This document shows positions 1 through 6,281 of a stretch of 8,543 bases of DNA, one piece after another. The DNA lies in contig NZ_MDDW01000005.1 of assembly GCF_001854865.1 (NCBI RefSeq), forward strand, positions 150,846 through 159,388, in the 5' to 3' direction. Below the pieces are notes generated by a model, which had not been told where the DNA came from, searched no databases, and saw nothing but the letters and a program-made list of their open reading frames with translations. The position numbers were made by a program, and so were the translations under genes. This stretch comes from Rhizobium sp. LCM 4573 (GTDB taxonomy: Bacteria; Pseudomonadota; Alphaproteobacteria; Rhizobiales; Rhizobiaceae). The stretch's first letter is position 1. Every line of letters begins with the position of its first letter.

Positions 1-61
1 CATTCTGACCTCGCTGTTCATGAACTGGTTCAACGCCAAGATGGCTCTGGTGGAAAGATAA
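1..61 (+). CDS. aapQ: AapQ, amino-acid ABC transporter permease (3' end only)
   Basis: Only the last 19 codons are present, read from base 2 and ending in TAA at 59-61; the visible residues end in [14 protein letters not shown]. This resembles the C-terminus of AapQ, one of the two inner-membrane permeases of the rhizobial general L-amino acid transporter AapJQMP. The position, four bases upstream of aapM in the same direction, is the strongest support, since aapJ-aapQ-aapM-aapP is the standard order. No domain can be judged from so short a piece. The assignment rests on context and a remembered C-terminal pattern. Confidence 0.8.
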   Translation, partial: ILTSLFMNWFNAKMALVER

Positions 62-65
62 GATC

Positions 66-1223
66 ATGAGCGCAAAGAACGTCGCTTTCGTCCGCCCTCA
101 AATGCTGCCGGCCGAGCCGGCCCCGCTCAGCACCAGGAGCGTCCCAGGCTGGATCAAGGCAAACCTGCTCGCAACGCCGAGGGATACGATCCTCACCGTG
201 CTGGCAATCGTCTTCCTGCTTTGGGCGCTGCCCGGCGTGCTCGACTGGCTGTTCTTCGACGCCGTCTGGTCGGGCACCGACCGAAGCGCATGCACGACCA
301 TCGCTCAGGGCGGCATCCAGCCCGACGGCTGGAAAGGTGCCTGCTGGGCGTTCATCGGGGACCGCTTCCAGCAGTTCATGTTCGGACGCTACCCCTATGA
401 CGAACGCTGGCGCCCGATACTGGTCGGCGTCATGTTCATCGCGCTCCTGGTGCCGATCCTGATTCCGAAGCTGCCGCGCAAGGGTCTCAACGCCATACTG
501 CTTTTCGGCGTCCTGCCTATCGTCGCCTTCTTCCTGCTGCACGGCGGTGCGTTCGGGCTGCGGGAGGTGGAAACCCCGCTCTGGGGCGGCCTGATGGTCA
601 CCTTGATCCTGTCCTTCGTGGGTATCGCCGTCTCGCTGCCGATCGGCATTCTCCTGGCGCTGGGGCGCAGGTCCAACATGCCGATCATCCGCACGCTCTG
701 CGTCGGCTTCATCGAAATCATCCGCGGCGTGCCGCTGATCAGCGTGCTCTTCATGGCGAACGTGATGCTGCCGCTCTTCCTGCCGACCGGCTGGACGATC
801 GACAACTTCCTGCGCGCCCTCGTCGGCGTGGCGCTCTTCGCCTCCGCCTACATGGCCGAAGTCATCCGCGGCGGTCTGCAGGCCATTCCGAAGGGGCAGT
901 TCGAAGGCGCGGACTCGCTCGGTTTGAGCTATTGGCAGAAAATCCGGCTGATCGTCATGCCGCAGGCGTTGAAGCTGGTCATTCCCGGCATCGTCAATAC
1001 CTTCATCGGTCTCTTCAAGGATACCTCGCTGGTGTCGATCATCGGCATGTTCGACCTGCTTGGCATCGTGCGCCTGAATTTCACCGATACGACCTGGATC
1101 ACGCCCGTCACGCCGCTGACCGGCCTCATCTTCGCCGGCTTCATCTTTTGGCTTTTCTGCTTCGGCATGTCGCGCTACTCCGCCTTCATGGAGAGGCATC
1201 TAGACACCGGCCATAAGCGCTGA
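66..1223 (+). CDS. aapM: AapM, amino-acid ABC transporter permease
   Basis: Inner-membrane permease of the Aap general L-amino acid importer. It should pair with AapQ to form the channel, take substrate from the periplasmic binding protein AapJ and be powered by AapP. The 385-residue product has the family's usual length. Hydrophobic segments lie near residues 40-62, 118-134, 143-160, 173-198, 210-238, 250-270, 300-320 and 350-368. The BPD_transp_1 domain fills the C-terminal half, with the EAA-type cytoplasmic loop at about 265-300 ([20 protein letters not shown] and following LGLS), where the ATPase docks. The long insert between the first segment and the permease domain is typical of AapM/AapQ. 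The ATG lies 4 bp after the aapQ stop, with a weak GGAAAG ribosome site inside the end of aapQ, so translation is probably coupled. Family and name are confident; exact helix limits are by eye. Confidence 0.95.
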   Translation: MSAKNVAFVRPQMLPAEPAPLSTRSVPGWIKANLLATPRDTILTVLAIVFLLWALPGVLDWLFFDAVWSGTDRSACTTIAQGGIQPDGWKGACWAFIGDRFQQFMFGRYPYDERWRPILVGVMFIALLVPILIPKLPRKGLNAILLFGVLPIVAFFLLHGGAFGLREVETPLWGGLMVTLILSFVGIAVSLPIGILLALGRRSNMPIIRTLCVGFIEIIRGVPLISVLFMANVMLPLFLPTGWTIDNFLRALVGVALFASAYMAEVIRGGLQAIPKGQFEGADSLGLSYWQKIRLIVMPQALKLVIPGIVNTFIGLFKDTSLVSIIGMFDLLGIVRLNFTDTTWITPVTPLTGLIFAGFIFWLFCFGMSRYSAFMERHLDTGHKR

Positions 1224-1255
1224 GCTGGCAGCAAACGATAACAAAGGGGAAAAAG

Positions 1256-2029
1256 ATGGCAGAAGCCAAACCCAAGAAAATGACGATCTCCGACACCGAC
1301 GTCGCCGTCGATATCATCAAGATGAACAAGTGGTACGGGGATTTCCACGTGCTGCGCGACATCAACCTCAAGGTCATGCGCGGCGAGCGCATCGTCATCG
1401 CCGGCCCGTCGGGCTCCGGAAAATCGACGATGATCCGTTGCATCAACCGCCTCGAGGAGCATCAGTCCGGCCGCGTCGTCGTTGATGGCATCGAGCTCAC
1501 CAACGATCTCAAGAAGATCGACGAGGTGCGGCGCGAGGTCGGCATGGTGTTCCAGCACTTCAACCTCTTCCCGCATCTGACGATCCTGGAAAATTGCACG
1601 CTCGCGCCGATCTGGGTCCGCAAGATGCCGAAGAAGCAGGCGGAAGAGATTGCCATGCACTATCTCGCGCGCGTGAAGATCCCCGAGCAGGCGCATAAAT
1701 ATCCCGGCCAGCTTTCCGGCGGCCAGCAGCAGCGCGTGGCGATCGCCCGGTCGCTCTGCATGAACCCGAAGATCATGCTTTTCGACGAGCCCACCTCGGC
1801 ACTCGATCCGGAAATGATCAAGGAAGTGTTGGACACCATGGTAAGCCTTGCCGAGGAAGGCATGACCATGCTCTGCGTCACTCACGAAATGGGCTTTGCC
1901 CGCCAGGTGGCCAACCGCGTGATCTTCATGGACCAGGGACAGATCGTCGAACAGAATTCGCCCGCGGAATTCTTCGACAATCCGCAGCACGAGCGCACCA
2001 GGCTCTTTCTCAGCCAGATCCTGCACTGA
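1256..2029 (+). CDS. aapP: AapP, amino-acid ABC transporter ATP-binding protein
   Basis: Cytoplasmic ATPase that powers uptake of L-amino acids through AapQ/AapM. The 257-residue protein carries a complete ABC core: Walker [10 protein letters not shown] at 50-58, Q-loop glutamine at 100, signature LSGGQQQR at 153-160, Walker B IMLFDE at 173-178 and the switch histidine at 210. It belongs to the polar amino-acid class (GlnQ/HisP-like), and its length is normal. The ATG is preceded by AAAGGGGA at 1243-1250, a good ribosome site. The gap from the aapM stop is only 32 bp with no terminator, so it is the last gene of the aap operon. A strong hairpin terminator begins 15 bp after its stop codon. 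Nothing is missing from the catalytic set. Confidence 0.97.
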   Translation: MAEAKPKKMTISDTDVAVDIIKMNKWYGDFHVLRDINLKVMRGERIVIAGPSGSGKSTMIRCINRLEEHQSGRVVVDGIELTNDLKKIDEVRREVGMVFQHFNLFPHLTILENCTLAPIWVRKMPKKQAEEIAMHYLARVKIPEQAHKYPGQLSGGQQQRVAIARSLCMNPKIMLFDEPTSALDPEMIKEVLDTMVSLAEEGMTMLCVTHEMGFARQVANRVIFMDQGQIVEQNSPAEFFDNPQHERTRLFLSQILH

Positions 2030-2043
2030 TCGGGACTTTCAAG

Positions 2044-2074
2044 AAAAAGGGCGCCAAAAGGCGCCCTTTTTTTT
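2044..2074. terminator. Bidirectional rho-independent terminator
   Basis: The sequence shows a perfect 7-bp stem, GGGCGCC (2049-2055) and GGCGCCC (2060-2066), around an AAAA loop. It has eight T after it (2067-2074) and five A before it (2044-2048), so the mirror strand also reads stem then T-tract. It sits between the aapP stop (2029) and the stop of the convergent gene (2106) and should end both transcripts. Confidence 0.93.
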
Positions 2075-2105
2075 CGAGGATACCTGTTCGAGGAGCGCGC
2101 TGCTG

Positions 2106-2765
2106 CTACCAGGTGAAGGAATAGCGGGCGTTCACGTTGACCGCGGTATCGGTCGAAGTCGTCGTCCGCCCGACGGAGCCGCTGAGGGTCATATTCTTCC
2201 CGAATTTCTGCTCCAGCCCGAGATCGGCGCCGAGCGTTCCGAAATTGTCGGCCGCCCTGCCCTTCACGACAAGAGCGGTCCCCAGCGTGCCGGGGCGCGC
2301 GATGCGCAGCGACTGGCTCGTTTCCAACCCGCACCACTCCTGCGCGAGGCCATCATAGCGCATCGCATAGCTGCTGCGCCGCTCGACATCGATCGTCGGC
2401 GTCGCGACGCGCTTGTCATAGTAGTTCATGGTGATTGCGCCGCTGCCGTGCAGCGCATCGAAGGACAAATCGATGTCGCGGTTGCTTTCATAGGCGGGTC
2501 TCTGAATGACCCGGGTCTTCACCTTGCCCCAGACATTGACCGGGGTCTCCACCAGTCTCCCGCCCTTGGAGGCCGACATCCCGATATTGATACCAGCCTC
2601 GGGCTCGAGCCTGGTCGGCAAGCGCATGCCCATCTTCACCGAATAACTGGTGTCCGAATTCTTGGCCGGTTGCCAGATCAGCCGCCCGCTATCGGCAACT
2701 GCCGGAGCCGCTGCAAGAAGAATGGAAACCATGGCCGCCATGCCGGCGCGAATCGTCTTGGTCAT
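2106..2765 (-). CDS. Secreted, probable outer-membrane beta-barrel protein, function unknown
   Basis: I do not recognise a named family. The 219-residue product starts with a classical Sec signal: basic residues MTKTIR, a hydrophobic core at about 8-20, and a likely cleavage after APAVA (24/25). The mature part has alternating polar and hydrophobic residues in strand-like stretches (for example 42-50, 58-65, 97-102, 109-115, 163-168, 193-200), is rich in G, S and T, and ends YSFTW. A terminal aromatic residue in an amphipathic last strand is typical of barrels assembled by the Bam machinery. There is one visible cysteine (145) and no lipobox. The start ATG has a GGGGG run a few bases upstream. 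It converges on aapP and shares its terminator, so it is a single transcription unit. It could instead be a soluble periplasmic beta protein. Confidence 0.75.
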   Translation of the reverse strand: MTKTIRAGMAAMVSILLAAAPAVADSGRLIWQPAKNSDTSYSVKMGMRLPTRLEPEAGINIGMSASKGGRLVETPVNVWGKVKTRVIQRPAYESNRDIDLSFDALHGSGAITMNYYDKRVATPTIDVERRSSYAMRYDGLAQEWCGLETSQSLRIARPGTLGTALVVKGRAADNFGTLGADLGLEQKFGKNMTLSGSVGRTTTSTDTAVNVNARYSFTW

Positions 2766-2803
2766 GAGAACCCCCGGACGAAATCAAATAATCTACCCGC
2801 CAC

Positions 2804-2819
2804 GGCAGCCGAAGCCGCC
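2804..2819 (-). other. UUCG-capped hairpin in the leader of the secreted-protein gene
   Basis: Read on the minus strand, GGCGGC-TTCG-GCTGCC forms a 6-bp stem with one G-U pair closed by the very stable C(UUCG)G tetraloop. It lies about 40 bases upstream of the ATG at 2765, so it would be in the 5' untranslated RNA if transcription starts further upstream. No T-tract follows, so it is not a terminator. A role in message stability is only a guess. Confidence 0.35.
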
Positions 2820-3131
2820 CGGTTAAAAGCCATTGAATGTGCTTGACGCGTTTCGTGGGTCCTGCCCGCGAAATCCAAATCCGGTCTTCCCCGTACATGA
2901 CGGCGGAACCGATGCATCGCTAATATAAGAGTGGAAGCGGCTCATCCCAAGCCGAAATTTTCGCAAACATGGAATTGATCCATCCGCGTTGCCCATTTGC
3001 TGCAGACTCGGACGACACCGCGAACCCGTGGGCAAGTCAACAGGATCAGCAAGATGCCACACGACTGGCTCTTGCTTGGCATTGACCTGAATAGTTTGCC
3101 GCTGCTACCGTATATTTCAACAAGTTCATGG

Positions 3132-3137
3132 CTATAT
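3132..3137 (+). promoter_or_regulatory. Possible -10 element for the glycosyltransferase gene
   Basis: CTATAT matches the rhizobial housekeeping -10 pattern and lies about 21 bases upstream of the ATG at 3159, in locally AT-rich DNA. At the 17-base spacing the -35 would be CGTATA, which is poor. The call therefore rests on the -10 alone. It would give a leader of roughly 15 nt. Confidence 0.35.
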
Positions 3138-3158
3138 TCACCTAGCTAATAGAGTTTT

Positions 3159-3944
3159 ATGCAGATTCTCGTTATCAACCTGGATCGCTCCACCGACCGG
3201 TGGCGTCATATGCAGGATCAGTTTGCCAAGCTTGGTTTGGCCTGTGAACGAATTCCAGCGATCGACGGCCGCCAAAGTGGGGCAATACCGCTACAAAGCG
3301 GGCAGTGGCGGTTTTTAAAGCCCACCGAGATAGCTTGCTTCCTGAGCCATGGAAAATGCTGGGAATATTTCCTTGAAGGAAACAGCGAATACGCAGCAGT
3401 ATTCGAGGATGACATATATCTTTCCGATAACGCTGCGGACATTCTCTCCGGAAGAATGGCTATTCCCCGGGACATCGGTATCCTGAAGCTCGAAACATTT
3501 GCAAGCCCCGTGAGATTGTCGAAGCACTCCCTTCACTCCTGGGAGGGGTATGACATTCACCGACTGCATAGCTCTCATTTCGGTGCTGCGGGATACATCA
3601 TGTCACGACGCGCTGCCGAAATCATTGTAAGCCTTAGCAGGCAAGGCACCCTCGATCCGGTGGATACGTTCCTGTTTGGACGACGGGGTGCGTTCTGGAA
3701 GAAAAACGAAGTTTTCCAGCTAAGCCCTGCTATCTGCGTACAAAGCACACTCGACCGCCGAGGCGAGCATATTTTCCAGACCACCATAGAATATGAAAAC
3801 CCGATCCGAAGAAGGTTCGGGCTCCATCAAAAAGCTTGGCGGGAAATCTCCAGAGTTATCGATGATGCCACCGATATGCTGCAAAGCAGGAAGCGCACGA
3901 CAGCCGTGGTTCCCTTTGGGCGCCCGGCTAAAAAAGCGGGATAG
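3159..3944 (+). CDS. Glycosyltransferase family 25 (LPS biosynthesis type)
   Basis: Probable transferase of a sugar (often galactose in this family) onto lipopolysaccharide or another surface glycan, acting at the inner face of the cytoplasmic membrane. Family 25 hallmarks are visible in order in the 261-residue product: INLDRSTDRW at 6-15, AIDGR at 34-38, EIACFLSHGKCWE at 57-69, the acidic VFEDDI at 81-86 (expected metal/nucleotide-sugar site), and GAAGYIMSRRAAE at 142-154. DPVDTFLFG at 166-174 resembles the DxxL/F segment near the end of the fold. No signal peptide or membrane segment is seen; the C-terminus is basic (KRTTAVVPFGRPAKKAG). Base composition differs from the aap genes: about 42% GC over 3361-3420 against about 67% over 1381-1440, suggesting acquired DNA. 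The ribosome site is weak (AGAG four bases before ATG). Acceptor and sugar cannot be told. Confidence 0.88.
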   Translation: MQILVINLDRSTDRWRHMQDQFAKLGLACERIPAIDGRQSGAIPLQSGQWRFLKPTEIACFLSHGKCWEYFLEGNSEYAAVFEDDIYLSDNAADILSGRMAIPRDIGILKLETFASPVRLSKHSLHSWEGYDIHRLHSSHFGAAGYIMSRRAAEIIVSLSRQGTLDPVDTFLFGRRGAFWKKNEVFQLSPAICVQSTLDRRGEHIFQTTIEYENPIRRRFGLHQKAWREISRVIDDATDMLQSRKRTTAVVPFGRPAKKAG

Positions 3945-4005
3945 TGGCGACCCCTGTAGGAATGCCAGAAGTTCCAAATTTATGAGTGTTTTCAATGAAA
4001 ATCGC

Positions 4006-4068
4006 CAATGGTGAGGGGAATCCAAGCACCATTGATTTGATTATCGAATTTTAAGCCGTCCCCTCACC
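4006..4068 (+). other. Two mutually exclusive hairpins downstream of the glycosyltransferase
   Basis: Hairpin A pairs CAATGGTG (4006-4013) with CACCATTG (4027-4034) around a 13-base loop. Hairpin B pairs GGTGAGGGGA (4010-4019) with TCCCCTCACC (4059-4068) around a 39-base loop and is followed by TTTT. They share GGTG at 4010-4013, so only one can form at a time. Hairpin B could act as a weak terminator for the upstream gene or as a switch ahead of the small gene at 4104. Pairing is seen directly; function is inferred. Confidence 0.4.
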
Positions 4069-4103
4069 TTTTGCGATCTCGAAACCGCCCTATCCTCTCC
4101 TCT

Positions 4104-4340
4104 ATGAGCGACATCCCTTCCCCAACCCTCCCCATGGGAGACGAGAACCGACACCTGTTTTGCCAGATGGCGGTTGAGATACCGCTGCAGGATCTCATCG
4201 AGGGTGCGGTGAAGGCGGGATGGGAGGAGACGGAGGTTCTAACGGCGATCATCGAGGTCGCGGACAACCTCATGCTGGCAGCCGGCGCGAATGCCGAAGT
4301 GGAGGCGCTACTGTACGCGCTGAAGCGGAAGCTCGAATAG
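4104..4340 (+). CDS. Small hypothetical acidic protein, 78 residues
   Basis: I do not recognise the family. The product is acidic and looks mostly helical: after a short N-terminal tail (MSDIPSPTLPMGDENR) come IPLQDLIEGAVKAGWEETEV and two more amphipathic helices ending in ALKRKLE. The pattern 'helix, AGW-E-EV, helix with ADNLMLA' is typical of short proteins found in rhizobial islands and prophages. The ATG at 4104 has no Shine-Dalgarno sequence; ATG 4134 is an alternative that would remove the first ten residues, and an upstream TTG at 4071 is less likely. It faces the 93-residue gene tail to tail, with 6 bp between stops. Coding status is supported by protein-like composition only. Confidence 0.6.
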   Translation: MSDIPSPTLPMGDENRHLFCQMAVEIPLQDLIEGAVKAGWEETEVLTAIIEVADNLMLAAGANAEVEALLYALKRKLE

Positions 4341-4346
4341 TTGCGC

Positions 4347-4628
4347 CTAAGTCCCGACGACGGTCACCAGCTTACGGTCCGTTATGCAATTCTCGATCGC
4401 TTCTGTGTGCTCATTGAGGAAGGCAACAAGGGTTGCAGGGTCCGACATCTTCAGGGTGCATTCATATACCGCTCTGGCGCCGAACTCGGTTGGGCTGACC
4501 TCCGGATCATTGCGCAAATCCTTCAAAAGGTCGGATGCATCCTTCATGCACGCCTCTAGCGTGGTGGCGAAGTGAAGATCCTCGTCGTCGCCCGGAATGA
4601 TCTGGTATCCGTAAACTACAATCCCCAC
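4347..4628 (-). CDS. Hypothetical protein, 93 residues, downstream of the DNA ligase
   Basis: I do not recognise the family. I place the start at the GTG at 4628 because GGAGGA (4635-4640) stands six bases before it; an in-frame ATG at 4697 would add 23 residues but has no ribosome site. The protein begins MGIVVYGYQIIPGDDEDLHF, a short strand-like stretch, followed by acidic helices (ATTLEACMKDASDLLKDLRN), EVSPTEFGARAVYECTLKM, and a C-terminal part ending KLVTVVGT. There are three cysteines but no paired zinc motif. It lies 81 bp after the ligase stop on the same strand with no terminator seen between them, so it may be the second gene of a ligase operon. No signal peptide or membrane segment is visible. 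Function is unknown. Confidence 0.7.
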   Translation of the reverse strand: MGIVVYGYQIIPGDDEDLHFATTLEACMKDASDLLKDLRNDPEVSPTEFGARAVYECTLKMSDPATLVAFLNEHTEAIENCITDRKLVTVVGT

Positions 4629-4634
4629 GGCGAG

Positions 4635-4640
4635 TCCTCC
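4635..4640 (-). promoter_or_regulatory. Shine-Dalgarno site fixing a GTG start
   Basis: On the minus strand GGGAGGA precedes GTG (4628-4626) with a six-base spacer. It is a near-perfect match to the anti-SD and argues for the GTG over the upstream ATG at 4697. Confidence 0.75.
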
Positions 4641-4709
4641 CTGCTGTGCCGTTCTCACTTGGGATAGGCCATATTCCCCAAAATCGCCATCTGCCAATAT
4701 TGATAGATT

Positions 4710-5759
4710 TCAATCGGGCAGGCGATAGACATCACCCGCGTCCGCTTCGTCCCTAATCCCTTTGAATGATGGATGCCTAAGCTTCCCGTCATGGGTCCAG
4801 CCACGATACTCGATTTCAGCGATCAGTGCCGGAGCGGTCAGCACCAGGTTCTTGCCGCGGATCATCACTGGCGGCAGTCTCGTCTTGAGCTTGTCGAGCT
4901 GCTTCTTGAGACGCCTCGCCTCGTCCTGGCTGAAGCCGGTTCCTACCCCGCCGACATAGACGTGATCCACGCCCTTATACGCAGCCAGGAGAAGGCTTGC
5001 GATCGCACCCGGCACCTTCGTCGATGGCTCGTAGCCCACGACCGTGAAGCTGTCGCTGAGGACGCATTTGATCTTCAGCCAGTCGCCGGTGCGTCCGGAT
5101 CGATACGGCCGATCCCGGTGCTTGGCGATGATGCCTTCCAGGCCCGATTGGCAGGCGCGGCGCAGCATTTCATCCGGATCGTTGTCAAAGGTCTCGGAAA
5201 GCCGGATAGAGCCGTCAGCGCCCACGAGGAGGCTTTCCAGCATCGATCGCCGGCCCTCGTACTCCATGCCCCTCAGATCATGGCCGTCGAAGTAGAGGAG
5301 ATCGAAGGCGTAGAGAAGCGAGTTTCGCGAGGGAAGCTTGCCGCCCCGGCCGCCGAGCGAGTTTTGCAGCATGCCGAAGTTCGGCAGGCCATGCTCGTCA
5401 AGGACGACCGCTTCCCCGTCCAGGATCATCGTCGTCGGGCCTAGCGCCTTCGCCGCGTCAACGATCGCCGGAAACCGGTGCGTCCAGTCATGGCCGTTCC
5501 GGGTAAGAATTCGAACGCGGTTCGGCTCGATATGCACCGCCAGCCTGTAGCCGTCCCATTTGATCTCATAGAGCCATTCAGGACCATGCGGTGCCTTCGG
5601 TTTCAGGAGCGCGAGGCACGGCTCTACCCGCTCGGGCATAGGATCGAAAGGGAGTTGCGGCTGCTTGGGATCGCGCTTGCGGATCGGCCGGCTTTGGAGC
5701 GGCAGATCGGTTTCATTGAGCAGCGGCTTGGAGGCTGGCTTTTTTGGGCGCTTGGTCAT
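4710..5759 (-). CDS. Stand-alone ATP-dependent DNA ligase (LigD ligase-domain type)
   Basis: Seals nicks in DNA using ATP, through an enzyme-lysine adenylate. Signature motifs occur in order in the 349-residue product: motif I EIKWDGYR at 65-72 with adenylated lysine 67, ILDGEAVVLD at 112-121 (motif III region), LLYAFDLLYFDG at 148-159, EGIIAK at 208-213 (motif IV) and WLKIK at 227-231 (motif V). An OB-fold follows (about 235-335, with VGGVGTGF at 269-276 and LRHPSFKGIRDE near the end). The basic, proline-rich first 40 residues precede FDPMPERVEPCLA, the usual opening of LigD-type ligase domains. The polymerase and phosphoesterase domains of full LigD are absent, so this is a single-domain-set enzyme like the extra ligases of rhizobia. 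It runs divergently from an operon carrying an SRAP gene, which suggests a repair role. Which NHEJ or excision pathway it serves cannot be read here. Confidence 0.93.
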   Translation of the reverse strand: MTKRPKKPASKPLLNETDLPLQSRPIRKRDPKQPQLPFDPMPERVEPCLALLKPKAPHGPEWLYEIKWDGYRLAVHIEPNRVRILTRNGHDWTHRFPAIVDAAKALGPTTMILDGEAVVLDEHGLPNFGMLQNSLGGRGGKLPSRNSLLYAFDLLYFDGHDLRGMEYEGRRSMLESLLVGADGSIRLSETFDNDPDEMLRRACQSGLEGIIAKHRDRPYRSGRTGDWLKIKCVLSDSFTVVGYEPSTKVPGAIASLLLAAYKGVDHVYVGGVGTGFSQDEARRLKKQLDKLKTRLPPVMIRGKNLVLTAPALIAEIEYRGWTHDGKLRHPSFKGIRDEADAGDVYRLPD

Positions 5760-5799
5760 GCCCGATATTACATCAGCGAGCTCTTAATAACATTCATCA

Positions 5800-5829
5800 T
5801 TGACTCATCGCATCGGATGAGAACATAAT
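5800..5829 (+). promoter_or_regulatory. Sigma70-like promoter for the rightward operon
   Basis: TTGACT at 5800-5805 and CATAAT at 5824-5829 are separated by 18 bases, giving good -35 and -10 matches. Transcription would start near 5836 and run into the gene at 5940 with a leader of about 100 nt. The -10 overlaps the SOS box at 5821-5835, the arrangement expected for repression by LexA. Confidence 0.6.
5804..5821. promoter_or_regulatory. 6+6 dyad in the promoter spacer, possible operator
   Basis: CTCATC (5804-5809) and GATGAG (5816-5821) form a perfect inverted repeat with a six-base centre, located between the -35 and -10 boxes. Such placement suits a second repressor, for example a prophage-type one, but no regulator gene is in the window. 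It could be chance. Confidence 0.35.
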
Positions 5830-5835
5830 CAGAAC
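5821..5835. promoter_or_regulatory. Putative LexA (SOS) box, GAAC-N7-GAAC
   Basis: GAAC at 5821-5824 and GAAC at 5832-5835 are separated by exactly seven bases (ATAATCA). The alphaproteobacterial LexA site is the direct repeat GTTC-N7-GTTC, equal to GAAC-N7-GAAC on the other strand, so this is a full match. It overlaps the -10 of the rightward promoter and lies 62 bp upstream of the divergent ligase ATG, so LexA could control both sides. The motif match is seen; LexA binding is inferred. Confidence 0.65.
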
Positions 5836-5886
5836 ATCGGAGCCGCATTGCGGCGGCGCTCCCTATGAAAAGTTACAAAAGAAGAA

Positions 5887-5900
5887 CGCGCTTCGGCGCG
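5887..5900 (+). other. UUCG-tetraloop hairpin in the operon leader
   Basis: CGCGC-TTCG-GCGCG is a perfect 5-bp GC stem closed by C(UUCG)G, an unusually stable RNA loop. It lies between the promoter and the AAGGAG at 5901-5906, directly next to that ribosome site. There is no following T-tract on the plus strand, so it is not a rightward terminator. Confidence 0.45.
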
Positions 5901-5911
5901 AAGGAGAAGTC

Positions 5912-5947
5912 GTGTCCGCAGATTGTTTGAGGTGGGATCATGCCTAA
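5912..5947 (+). CDS. Possible leader ORF, 11 residues, overlapping the next gene
   Basis: AAGGAG at 5901-5906 is followed after five bases by GTG (5912) and the short frame MSADCLRWDHA, stopping at TAA 5945-5947. The stop lies just inside the gene beginning at 5940, so ribosomes ending here could re-start there. The downstream gene also has its own GAGGTGGG site. The strong ribosome site with no longer frame behind it is the only evidence; it could be a chance match. Confidence 0.3.
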   Translation: MSADCLRWDHA

Positions 5948-6281
5948 AACCGAAGGTCCTGACCCACGGTATAAATGGCGTCTTACCGACCCGGAGGCGC
6001 CTGACCACTTTGCCGGTTTCGATGGCGAATGGCGCGTAGGTAGCATCCAAAAGCATCACATGGGATTTTGGCAATGGTTCGCGGACCTGTCGGAATATCC
6101 GCATGGTCCTGCGCTTTGCGCTGCTTCAGGAATTGCCGATACGCCGCGGCTCGCGGCGAAGGCGGCCGAGGATTGCTATGATGCTCAGCTCGCTGGGACA
6201 TGGCCGGGGATGAGCGAACAGATGATTATGACGGCCAGGGAACTTGCTGTGCGGGAAGGCAGACAGAGGAAGGATGCCTAG
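5940..6281 (+). CDS. Hypothetical protein, 113 residues, first gene of the SRAP operon
   Basis: I do not recognise a named family. The ATG has GAGGTGGG a few bases upstream, and an in-frame stop lies just before it, so the start is secure. Residues 21-52 are rich in aromatics (FAGFDGEWRVGSIQKHHMGF, then WQWFADLSEY). A helical stretch follows at 68-84 (TPRLAAKAAEDCYDAQL) and an acidic/basic tail ends in REGRQRKDA. The layout 'aromatic strands, then PRLAAKAAEDCY helix' resembles small phage-borne proteins of rhizobia, but that is impression only. No signal peptide or membrane helix is seen. Its last eight bases overlap the next gene, showing translational coupling. Position directly behind the SOS-box promoter suggests damage-induced expression. 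Confidence 0.75.
   Translation: MPKTEGPDPRYKWRLTDPEAPDHFAGFDGEWRVGSIQKHHMGFWQWFADLSEYPHGPALCAASGIADTPRLAAKAAEDCYDAQLAGTWPGMSEQMIMTARELAVREGRQRKDA

Larger units (their letters stand above)
2766..3158. other. Intergenic region, 393 bp, no supported gene
   Basis: This stretch separates two divergently oriented genes. It is clearly richer in AT towards its right end. I see no tRNA, no convincing reading frame with a ribosome site, and no long repeat. Minor structure is present: a 7+7 inverted repeat TTGCCCA (2989-2995) / TGGGCAA (3029-3035) with a 33-base spacer, and a CTTGAC box at 2842-2847 that has no matching -10. It presumably holds promoters for both flanking genes. Confidence 0.6.

Noticed and set aside
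30..1199. Long open frame (389 codons) on the minus strand across aapM
   Set aside because: It is antisense to a well-recognised permease, has the His/Asp/Arg/Glu-rich look of a GC-driven shadow frame and no ribosome site that stands out.
1175..2026. Long minus-strand frame across aapP
   Set aside because: It mirrors the ATPase gene and has low-complexity shadow composition; aapP has a complete motif set.
2842..2847. CTTGAC, a good rhizobial -35
   Set aside because: The sequence 17 bases on is CCCGCG, with no usable -10, and no gene follows closely on that strand.
2989..3035. 7+7 inverted repeat TTGCCCA/TGGGCAA
   Set aside because: The 33-base spacer, lack of a T-tract and lack of link to a promoter make it likely chance.
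3077..3099. Sigma54-like TGGCAT ... TTTGC upstream of the glycosyltransferase
   Set aside because: The GG and GC elements are 20 bases apart instead of the required -24/-12 spacing.
4629..4697. ATG at 4697 as start of the 93-residue gene
   Set aside because: No ribosome site precedes it, while GGAGGA stands at ideal distance from the GTG at 4628.
6244..6273. TTG start for the zinc-ribbon gene
   Set aside because: ATG 6274 has its own ribosome site and gives the usual 8-bp coupled overlap.
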